64,000 bases of DNA from the NCBI RefSeq assembly GCF_001189845.1, contig NZ_LFLZ01000001.1, positions 124,001-188,000 of the forward strand, written 5' to 3'. The stretch is from Bradyrhizobium tropiciagri (GTDB lineage Bacteria > Pseudomonadota > Alphaproteobacteria > Rhizobiales > Xanthobacteraceae). Shown here one piece after another: positions 57,549-64,000 of the stretch. The notes beneath the pieces were generated by a model. The model searched no databases. It was not told where the DNA came from and was given only the letters and a program-made list of their open reading frames with translations. The position numbers and the translations under genes were made by a program. Position 1 is the stretch's first letter; every line of letters starts with the position of its first letter.

Positions 57549-57798
57549 CCGGCCGGGTTCGGCGTTGCCTCACATCAGGGTGCGGCGCACGAGCAAGGGG
57601 TGTCGATCTGCGCGCAGCCAGCCAGGCTTCGACCTCAGCGAGGTCCCACACGACACAGCGGGCTGAGAGTGCGAACCGCCGCGGAAACTCTCCGCGCTGC
57701 TCCATCTCATAGATGGTGCTGTCGGCAAGGGGGACCATCTCGCGAAGCTGATCTCGTCGGATAGTGCGCTTGATGGGTGTGATTTCCCGACGTGCCAT
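57502..57798 (-). CDS. AlpA family regulator/excisionase-like protein
   Basis: 98 residues. MerR-like wHTH of the AlpA type: IRRDQLREMVPLADSTIYEM then EQRGEFPRRFALSARCVVWD then LAEVEAWLAARR. AlpA proteins activate integrase genes or serve as recombination directionality factors in P4-like elements. ATG 57798 follows AGGACAG. Its 3' end overlaps the integrase 3' end by 47 bp in convergent orientation. Confidence 0.85.
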   Translation of the reverse strand: MARREITPIKRTIRRDQLREMVPLADSTIYEMEQRGEFPRRFALSARCVVWDLAEVEAWLAARRSTPLARAPHPDVRQRRTRPVKGPGRVAGAASKAE

Positions 57799-58136
57799 AT
57801 TGCTGTCCTGGAGGCGATTGAATCCGATAAGTCCCGTGCAACTAGAGTTCTGGGCTCCATCCGGCAACCGCCTGGCCAGCGTGTCGCACAAAAAGAAACA
57901 TTTGGCGGTATGGATGTGAAGGGTTTTGAGGCCAGTTCACTTGCGCGTTGCTAGTAAGAAACGATTCATGTCAGCGCGCGAAGGGCGGTAGTTTACTATC
58001 ATCGCCAACCGTAAGCCCGCCGACCATTCGGTGTCGCACCGGCAAGCGAAATGTATCTAGTGGCGAGGATTATCCCGCGCTTCGTCTTCTTCGGCATAGT
58101 GCGCGAGGCGAAGGCTATGAGATCGCACAGCCGGAC
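57799..58136. other. Intergenic, no gene recognised
   Basis: 338 bp between the AlpA gene and the HamB stop. No conserved ORF, tRNA or strong hairpin seen. Base composition is mixed, between core and defence block. Presumably contains the AlpA promoter on the right side of 57798. Confidence 0.5.
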
Positions 58137-60740
58137 CTATGACGTCGCTGGAGAGACAACGCCATGTCGCTGAAGAACAGCTTCGATTTCCATTTCGACT
58201 AATCGCGCCAGACCGAATTCGCGCCAATCATTTACCGCCAGCCAATTTAGGCACGCTGCCTCAGAGAAGTTGTCTTCGGTGATAAAGTTTGAAAGCGAAG
58301 TCACACTAGATCTTGAGAGGCCAAGCGACATTAGTGAAAGCTGAGTTCGTTTGGAGACACCAAATTCCAAATACAGCCAGAAATCCTCTGTTGGAGGTAG
58401 AATGTCCTCCCTGCCACGAGCAATTAGAACGGTGCGGAGAATGTCGAGGTAGGCATGAAGGTACTTAGGGGTTTCGAAGCGAGCGACCCGTTCTACTCGT
58501 TCCATTGTTTCCCGAATAATGGAGGTAACTGATTTTGACGGACGTCTTCTCGCCCAGTATCGGATTTGGTTGTCGATGATGCGGCTGAGGGGCAAACCTC
58601 GCATCCACTCAATGACAAGACGAGCGTTGCCATAAGCTGAACTGCCACTCCCCAAGCCGGCACCGAGATGGTCGGTAAGGCGAGAGAATATTCCAATGAA
58701 ATTGTTTATCGCCTCATCCCGGCTCTCGCCTTTTTCGTCCTGTACTTCAGTATCACTCAGAGGGTCCGTTGGCAGAAGACCTTCCAATTCAATATCCGGC
58801 GTTTCCAGAAAATACTTCTGCAGAGCGTTCATGCCCCACGGATTAATTCCGGGGTTGCGCAGTACGATTTGCGAGGAGACCTCGAGGTCTTCGAGCAGAT
58901 TATCGACAGCTTCCGCCAGCGTGTTGCGTTGCTCATCTGTTAGAGCGTGAATGCTTGGCGAAGCATCGATCGATCCATAGCTCACCCGACAAAAGATCAG
59001 GTAGGAAAGAAGGTATTCATAAAAACGATTTGTGGTCGCTTTTGCACGAGCCTTGGCGTATTCCATAAACGCCGAAAATTCAGAAGCTAGTCGCTGAGTT
59101 GCGATACGAATGTTTTGTTTGCTTTTAAACCGTGGTGCGCTGCCATCGAACCATTCGCCAGAATGGAGCGGATCGATACAAAAGATGTTTCCCTGAAATT
59201 CTTTGCCCCACCGGCCAGCCCGACCTGCGAGGTTCCAGAAATCTTCTGGTTTCATGAGTTCCTTCTGACCGCGTTTGGGATTCCTCATAAACACACTGCG
59301 GCAGGAGAGGTTTACCCCTTCGATCAGGGTCGACGTGCAGACCAAAAAATTAATTTTGCCCGATGAGAATAGGCGCTCCACCTCAGTCCTTATCAATTGT
59401 GGAATATTGCCGTAGTGAAAAGCTACGCCCTTTCTCACAAAACGGCGGAGCCTGAACTTTGGATGGACGGCTTTTTCACAGAGCTCGCTCAAAGCTAAGA
59501 GCTCTGGATCGCCAACTTCATCCTCAATGAGCTGACATAAAATCTCGGCGACATTCTCCGCATCGGCTGCGCGGTTAACGTAAATTACATTCCCTCCAGC
59601 CTGGCCCAATTCAAAAGCGATGAAAGGAAGCTTCTGCGTAGGCGTGGGCCTGTTAGGCAACGTTAGTCGTCCAATACTCGACTGTTTGTATTCTGAGAGA
59701 AGGCTAAGGTCCCATATCTTTGGCTTCCCCTTGATTTGCTCAACCCAAATCAAGTTCTGATTCACAGTAGGCTTGGACCCCGTGATGGCACTTGCTCGCT
59801 TTTCCTTGGGAGCGAATTGAAGGAGGTTTTGCGGATTGTCTGTCGAGGGACTCGCAAACAGAAATTTTGCGCTGGGAAATTCGCGTTGAGCGAGCTCAAG
59901 TACCTGCTGCAGCAGTACACCGCGTTGGCTCGCGCCGATCTGCTGTGCTTCGTCAATCACAATCAAGTCTGCTGACTCGCGAGACGTTCGGCGAAGCATG
60001 TAAAGATGGAAACGCTCCTGCGTGTATATATAGATATTATGCGGCTTCGAATCGCTAAAAGAGAGTGGGAGCGACGTGATGTTGATGCTCTGTATGTGAC
60101 CAACAAGATTTCGAAGGTCACTTTCAACCTGCGAGATCAGAGCTCGCGTCGGAACCAAGAAAAACGTCGTCGAGCCGTGCTTGGTCAGAACGACATTTTC
60201 AATCCACCTTTCGAGCACATAGGATTTTCCTGCCGAAGTTGGAGCTGAGGCACTTACCCAATCGTGCGTCTCCATTGCCCTCCAGAGTGCCTGTTGAAAA
60301 TCATTGCCGACGAACTCTCTCGACGAGCCAATATTCACCGTTGACGCAATCTGATGTGACGCGACATCGAGCGACAAGCTCGATGGAAGTCTTTCTAGGA
60401 CATCGAAGGGCAGCAGATCGCGTTTTATTGCAACCTGCAAAGTGGGATTGTTCGATGCCATAGCAAGGACTGCGGCGGCGAAAGCACGTTCATTCTGCCC
60501 ATTGCCTGACGACAAACACGAGTGGAGGATGCGCAACCCAACATCGTGATACAGCTCTGAATCGCTATTTAAGAATATATTGGCGCACCGCACCAAGTGA
60601 AACCAGTCTCGGCTCGTAGCATTATCTTGTTTCACAAGGACCGGAAAATCCCCGGCAACAGCATCCAAGGTTATCTGCTCGACAGCTGACTGTATGCCGG
60701 CGTCGCTCCAAAGCAATTCGGCAAGAGCTTGTGCGGTCAC
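58137..60740 (-). CDS. hamB: Hachiman helicase HamB
   Basis: 867 residues, SF2 (Ski2/Brr2-like) helicase. About 165 N-terminal residues are helical. Then come Walker A SAPTSAGKSYVLERW (about 166-173), motif Ia FFLVPTRALISQV, DEAQ box LIVIDEAQQIG (about 263-266), motif V CTSTLIEGVNLSC (about 468-478) and motif VI FWNLAGRAGRWGKE (about 503-511). A C-terminal region of about 350 residues follows. The upstream DUF1837 gene identifies it as HamB, the DNA-sensing motor of Hachiman anti-phage defence. The GTG at 60740 overlaps the hamA TGA (GTGA) and is preferred to a TTG at 60788. The composition is clearly more AT-rich than the core. Confidence 0.85.
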   Translation of the reverse strand: MTAQALAELLWSDAGIQSAVEQITLDAVAGDFPVLVKQDNATSRDWFHLVRCANIFLNSDSELYHDVGLRILHSCLSSGNGQNERAFAAAVLAMASNNPTLQVAIKRDLLPFDVLERLPSSLSLDVASHQIASTVNIGSSREFVGNDFQQALWRAMETHDWVSASAPTSAGKSYVLERWIENVVLTKHGSTTFFLVPTRALISQVESDLRNLVGHIQSINITSLPLSFSDSKPHNIYIYTQERFHLYMLRRTSRESADLIVIDEAQQIGASQRGVLLQQVLELAQREFPSAKFLFASPSTDNPQNLLQFAPKEKRASAITGSKPTVNQNLIWVEQIKGKPKIWDLSLLSEYKQSSIGRLTLPNRPTPTQKLPFIAFELGQAGGNVIYVNRAADAENVAEILCQLIEDEVGDPELLALSELCEKAVHPKFRLRRFVRKGVAFHYGNIPQLIRTEVERLFSSGKINFLVCTSTLIEGVNLSCRSVFMRNPKRGQKELMKPEDFWNLAGRAGRWGKEFQGNIFCIDPLHSGEWFDGSAPRFKSKQNIRIATQRLASEFSAFMEYAKARAKATTNRFYEYLLSYLIFCRVSYGSIDASPSIHALTDEQRNTLAEAVDNLLEDLEVSSQIVLRNPGINPWGMNALQKYFLETPDIELEGLLPTDPLSDTEVQDEKGESRDEAINNFIGIFSRLTDHLGAGLGSGSSAYGNARLVIEWMRGLPLSRIIDNQIRYWARRRPSKSVTSIIRETMERVERVARFETPKYLHAYLDILRTVLIARGREDILPPTEDFWLYLEFGVSKRTQLSLMSLGLSRSSVTSLSNFITEDNFSEAACLNWLAVNDWREFGLARLVEMEIEAVLQRHGVVSPATS

Positions 60741-61693
60741 GATATCAACCCCAGGGATGTTTTCATGGCTTTGCGAAAGTCGTCGCAAAAGCCGAACGGC
60801 ACATAAAAGATGTGTATCTCGAAGCTCTCAATTCCTCGGTTTATGGCGCGCGATTTGGCCATTTTGCACCATTCCGAGAAGGATGCTTTGACTTTAGAAG
60901 TAAACTCGGCGTGCTTAATCTGGTTAGGCTTCTTAGGGTAGTCATAGTCAAATCCAACCAAGCAGAGTCCGCGCCACGAGACCTTGTTAAAGGCGACCGA
61001 ATGCGGGTTGATAGAGTCGAGAATTTGTTTTTGAAGCTCGGGATCTGCAAGATCCATATAATGATCCAGAAGAGCAAGCTCGCGACGTTTATCCAAACCA
61101 CCTGTTCCTGGGCCCAAAAGAAAGGGCTTCAGTCCGTCGAATGCTTCCGACAGGGCACCATCCAGGTCCTTGTGAACTTTTGACTCGCACCAGTAGATCG
61201 CGAGTTCATCCGGTCCATCACCGGGACCACAATGCACGCCATCCAGCCCATGAAAATGCATCTCGCTATCAGTCTTGAGATCCATCTTGCAAAGGAGCTG
61301 TGGCAATTTCAAAAAGCTTTCCGCGAGAACGAACAGCAACATCTCGCCTTGTTCGCCAGACATTCCATTTTTCTTGAAGGTTTCGATAGCGCGTCGTCGC
61401 AGACGTTCATTCTTCAGTCGGGCTTCCTGCTCAGTTGCTGAGCTTGCTGCCATCAGCAATTTGCGCGGCGTTACGTAGTCGAGAAGCCAATTCGCCACTT
61501 CATCCGTAAAATCGGACAGACGTGGCAGACAGCTGCCATCGAGCGCTACATGATGGCAATGCGCAACGGCTTTAGTTCCATCTACCACTGAGTGTGTCGT
61601 GACCGTCGTAAGAACGGAGGCAAGATCGAGGCCTTGTCGAGTTACGGCCGCCAAACGCTCGGCGAGCGTTACCTTCGACACTGCGGTATCCAT
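60737..61693 (-). CDS. hamA: Hachiman nuclease HamA (DUF1837)
   Basis: 318 residues. DUF1837 core: GEMLLFVLAESFLKLPQLLC (Glu117), KMDLKTDSEMHFHGLDGVHC (Lys140, Asp151) and LAIYWCESKVHKDLDGALSE (Glu170-Ser-Lys172). This is a D-x(n)-E-x-K nuclease signature, as in HamA. In Hachiman, HamA is an effector nuclease held inactive with HamB until DNA damage or phage DNA engages the helicase. Start ATG 61693 (MDTAVSKVTLAERL), weak GGTGAT site upstream; an ATG at 61708 is possible. Coupled to hamB by a 4-base overlap. Confidence 0.83.
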   Translation of the reverse strand: MDTAVSKVTLAERLAAVTRQGLDLASVLTTVTTHSVVDGTKAVAHCHHVALDGSCLPRLSDFTDEVANWLLDYVTPRKLLMAASSATEQEARLKNERLRRRAIETFKKNGMSGEQGEMLLFVLAESFLKLPQLLCKMDLKTDSEMHFHGLDGVHCGPGDGPDELAIYWCESKVHKDLDGALSEAFDGLKPFLLGPGTGGLDKRRELALLDHYMDLADPELQKQILDSINPHSVAFNKVSWRGLCLVGFDYDYPKKPNQIKHAEFTSKVKASFSEWCKMAKSRAINRGIESFEIHIFYVPFGFCDDFRKAMKTSLGLIS

Positions 61694-61943
61694 CAAACAG
61701 ATCACCATATGAAAGCGGCAATAGTAGAAACGAATCAACTATTTGGCAAATTGTCGAGTTCGAACGCCCATTGGTTGTGCGCGCAGAACGGCCGCGCAAA
61801 GGCCGCCTAGGTACTTTCCGGCGGACAAAAATCTTCTGGAAAGCTCCCTTGTATCCGAACAAAGAGAGAACAAATTTCTTGCGATTTGGAATGGTAGGTG
61901 TCAGGCTGTCACAAATTGACCCACCGCGATTCGCATCACGCAC
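61694..61943. promoter_or_regulatory. Shared divergent control region, hamA and the cytosine methyltransferase
   Basis: 250 bp between opposing starts of two defence operons. It holds an inverted pair CGGCC/GGCCG at 61789-61805 and an AT-rich stretch around 61841-61890. An HTH-bearing methyltransferase reading away from it could bind here, but no site is certain. Confidence 0.35.
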
Positions 61944-63218
61944 ATGGTATTCCGGCGCAACCCGACGAAAACGGAGTTCTCTAAGCTCCGCGAACAGGCA
62001 GGCCTTTCGCTTCCAGAAACCGAAGCGCTTCTCAAGGTCGATCGCCGTACCGTGTATCGCTATGAGCGCGGCGAGACTAAGCCTACCAGGTTGGCGCGGG
62101 ATATCCTGCGCAAGGCGGCAGAGGAGAGGGCGATCTTGCAGAACAATGCGCCGCCGCTATTCCGCTTCATAGATCTTTTTGCGGGGATCGGCGGACTTCG
62201 AAGGGGTTTTGAGCCCGCCGGTGGCAGATGTGTCTTCACGTCGGAGTGGGAACCAAAGGCACAGGAAACCTACAGGCTCAATTATCCCGACAATCATGAA
62301 ATCGCAGGTGACATTCGTCCCTACGCCCAGAATCCGGACCTGATTCCGGAGCATGATGTACTCTTGGCCGGGTTTCCCTGCCAGCCATTCTCGATCGCCG
62401 GCGTTTCAAAGAAGAATGCGCTCGGCCGTCCGCATGGATTTCTCTGCGATACGCAGGGAACACTGTTCTTCGACACGGCGCAGATCATCGCGCATCACCG
62501 ACCGGCGGCGTTTATTCTGGAGAACGTCAAGAATCTTGAGCGGCATGATCGTGGGCAGACATTTGCCACCATCATGCACGCCTTGGAAAAAGAGCTCGGC
62601 TACCACGTCCAGCATCGTGTGATCAGCTCGCAACCATGGGTGCCGCAGAAGCGCGAACGCATCTTTATTGTTGGCTTCCGCGAGCCGACGGAATTTGACT
62701 TGTCGGCGCTCAAAATCCCCGATCCTGCAAAGGGCCCCAAGCTTAGCTCGATCTTGGAGCCGGAAGTTGATGACAAGTACACCCTGACGCCCAGGCTTTG
62801 GCAGTATCTGAAAGACTACAAGGAAAAGCATAACGCAGCGGGCAACGGCTTCGGTTACAGCCTCTTCGGGCCTGATGATGTCGCACGCACGCTGTCCGCC
62901 CGCTACTACAAGGATGGTTCAGAAATCCTGATTGCACAGAAGGGCAAGCGGCCACGTCGCCTGACGCCGCGCGAATGCGCCCGCCTGATGGGCTTCGACA
63001 CGAAAGAACAGGAATTCCGCATCCACGTCTCGGATACCCAGGCTTACAAACAGTTCGGCAATGCCGTCGTTGTCCCCGTCGTGAGCTTCCTTGCCGACGC
63101 CCTGCGTCCTCATATTGAGGCGGCGGTTATCCGCGGCAAGTCAGCGGTGAAGAAGCACAAAGAGCCTGTTATCGTCACCAGACCGGATCGGCGGGAGGTT
63201 GCCGAAGCGCATGGTTGA
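61944..63218 (+). CDS. dcm: DNA (cytosine-5)-methyltransferase, Dcm/EcoRII-like, with N-terminal HTH
   Basis: 424 residues. Residues about 8-60 form an HTH (EFSKLREQAGLSLPETEALL then KVDRRTVYRYERGETKPTRL). The m5C MTase follows: motif I FRFIDLFAGIGGLRRGF, motif IV LLAGFPCQPFSIAGVS with catalytic Cys146, motif VI AAFILENVKNL, motif VIII WVPQKRERIFIVGFRE, motif X YKQFGNAVVVPVVSFLADAL. Arrangement with vsr and an EcoRII-N-like ORF points to a CCWGG-type specificity (inference). The ribosome site is weak. Vsr overlaps its 3' end by 8 bp. Confidence 0.9.
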   Translation: MVFRRNPTKTEFSKLREQAGLSLPETEALLKVDRRTVYRYERGETKPTRLARDILRKAAEERAILQNNAPPLFRFIDLFAGIGGLRRGFEPAGGRCVFTSEWEPKAQETYRLNYPDNHEIAGDIRPYAQNPDLIPEHDVLLAGFPCQPFSIAGVSKKNALGRPHGFLCDTQGTLFFDTAQIIAHHRPAAFILENVKNLERHDRGQTFATIMHALEKELGYHVQHRVISSQPWVPQKRERIFIVGFREPTEFDLSALKIPDPAKGPKLSSILEPEVDDKYTLTPRLWQYLKDYKEKHNAAGNGFGYSLFGPDDVARTLSARYYKDGSEILIAQKGKRPRRLTPRECARLMGFDTKEQEFRIHVSDTQAYKQFGNAVVVPVVSFLADALRPHIEAAVIRGKSAVKKHKEPVIVTRPDRREVAEAHG

Positions 63219-63675
63219 TGTGGTACCACCTGATGTGCGCAGCCGGATGATGGCCGGCATCCGGGGCAAGAACACCAAACCGGAAATGCTGCTGCGTCGG
63301 GGACTGCATCGGGCAGGTTTCAGATACAAACTGCACGACGGTTCATTGCCGGGCCGACCGGACATGGTGTTTCCGCGTCGGCACGCGGTCTTGTTCGCCC
63401 ATGGCTGTTTCTGGCACGGTCACAACTGCCATCTCTTCAAATGGCCGGCAACGCGCGAGGAATTCTGGAAGGCGAAGATCGGGCGCAATCGCGAGGTTGA
63501 TGCGCGCGCCGAAAAGGCGCTCAGGGCTACTGGCTGGCGTCGTGCCGTCGTCTGGGAATGCGCCCTCCGTGGAAAATCCAGAATGCCGATCGAAGATGTT
63601 CTCGGGCGACTTGTCGACTGGCTTGCAACCGACAGTGACGGTATTGAATTGCCACCGCCCGGCAGGGTGATCTGA
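63211..63675 (+). CDS. vsr: Very short patch repair endonuclease
   Basis: 154 residues, standard Vsr size. SRMMAGIRGKNTKPEMLLRR (N-terminal DNA-contact region), GSLPGRPDMVFPRRHAVLFA with the catalytic Asp51, and HGCFWHGHNCHLFKWPATRE with catalytic His residues and zinc-site Cys. Nicks 5' of T in T:G mismatches left by deamination of 5-methylcytosine, protecting Dcm sites. The ATG at 63211 (MVDVVPPDVRSRMM) overlaps the methyltransferase gene, and the next ORF starts on its stop (TGATG), so the three genes form one operon. Confidence 0.93.
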   Translation: MVDVVPPDVRSRMMAGIRGKNTKPEMLLRRGLHRAGFRYKLHDGSLPGRPDMVFPRRHAVLFAHGCFWHGHNCHLFKWPATREEFWKAKIGRNREVDARAEKALRATGWRRAVVWECALRGKSRMPIEDVLGRLVDWLATDSDGIELPPPGRVI

Positions 63676-64000
63676 TGGCCGAGCCAATCGATCTTTTTGG
63701 CAGCGATGAGGATGACGCGTCAGTCGATCAGAGTGGAAATGATGTTTCCGAACTACTGATCCGGCTGCTTGAAGAGGCGCCAAGGCTTCTCGTCAAGAAA
63801 CTGTCTAACAACGACCGCGACTGGGCGCAGCGTAAAAACAAGCATCAGGGCGGAGTCTACATCCCTCTTGAACAGCGAGATGGAGGATTTTTTCCGCCGC
63901 TTGGCCTGAAGGAGCGTGATGAGGACGGTGAACCGATTTATGAGGCTTTTCTGACGACAGAATGGCCTCAGGTTGGTGAAACCAAAAAGAGCCGGCTCGT
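63675..64000 (+). CDS. EcoRII-like restriction endonuclease N-terminal part (cut by window)
   Basis: First 108 residues only. After an acidic start MAEPIDLFGSDEDDASVDQS comes APRLLVKKLSNNDRDWAQRK then NKHQGGVYIPLEQRDGGFFP. The pattern K-x-LS-x-ND...HQ-x-G-x-YIP...FP resembles, from memory, the N-terminal effector-binding domain of R.EcoRII. The catalytic domain would be downstream of the window. Its start overlaps the vsr stop. Calling it the cognate restriction enzyme is inference from this and from operon position. Confidence 0.6.
   Translation, partial: MAEPIDLFGSDEDDASVDQSGNDVSELLIRLLEEAPRLLVKKLSNNDRDWAQRKNKHQGGVYIPLEQRDGGFFPPLGLKERDEDGEPIYEAFLTTEWPQVGETKKSRL

Noticed and set aside
58137..60740. 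Helicase as a housekeeping Lhr or RecQ-type enzyme
   Set aside because: Motif spacing and the coupled DUF1837 gene fit HamB, and the gene lies in an integrase-linked island.

Overview
The window reads as chromosome of a slow-growing rhizobial alphaproteobacterium, most likely Bradyrhizobium or a close relative. This is inferred from the high GC, the dense CoA and branched-chain amino acid catabolism, the many MFS exporters and LysR/TetR regulators, a phasin, and several families of intergenic palindromic repeats typical of that group. No rRNA, tRNA, CRISPR array or IS transposase was recognised.

Positions 1-13.8 kb hold core and accessory metabolism: a truncated patatin-like lipase, acetoacetate decarboxylase (adc), a frameshifted MFS gene, a thiolase, a lone ParB-domain protein, a second MFS exporter, a frameshifted YdeP/FdhF-type molybdopterin oxidoreductase, a large secreted protein of unknown function, an enoyl-CoA hydratase, a PaaI thioesterase and a TetR regulator. 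A winged-helix/TPR regulator and a DUF1127 protein follow (14.0-16.0 kb), flanked by two copies of a LysR gene 3' end. From 16.0 to 24.1 kb a LysR gene diverges from a valine-degradation cluster (mmsA, acyl-CoA dehydrogenase, 3-hydroxyisobutyryl-CoA hydrolase, mmsB), then an acyl-CoA synthetase and a MaoC hydratase. From 24.3 to 42.8 kb come an SDR, a flavoprotein, an MFS/LysR divergent pair, a D-threonine aldolase-like enzyme, an ABC-F ATPase, a YaiI protein, a hotdog protein, a lone CoxL-like subunit, Ppx/GppA, RlmE, a Crp/Fnr regulator, a phasin, small proteins and a DHA2-type exporter. From 42.9 to 56.0 kb guaB and guaA bracket an HdrC/HdrB-like Fe-S pair, a CurA-like reductase, a phosphoesterase, a MAPEG protein, an RsmB-type methyltransferase and an MFS gene facing an HxlR regulator across two matching operators.

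From the 3' end of guaA to the end of the window the content changes to a genomic island: a P4-type tyrosine integrase starting 291 bp after guaA, an AlpA-like protein, then a defence block. The block holds a Hachiman system (HamA DUF1837 nuclease and HamB helicase, coupled by a GTGA overlap) on the minus strand. Divergent from it is an EcoRII-like restriction-modification operon: cytosine methyltransferase with an N-terminal HTH, Vsr repair endonuclease, and the start of a protein resembling the EcoRII N-terminal domain. The far end of the island lies outside the window.

Three genes (MFS at 1.4-2.8 kb, YdeP-like at 7.2-9.5 kb, HxlR at 52.7-53.1 kb) each carry one single-base indel that breaks an otherwise intact protein. 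Either the assembly has residual indel errors or these are recent pseudogenes.
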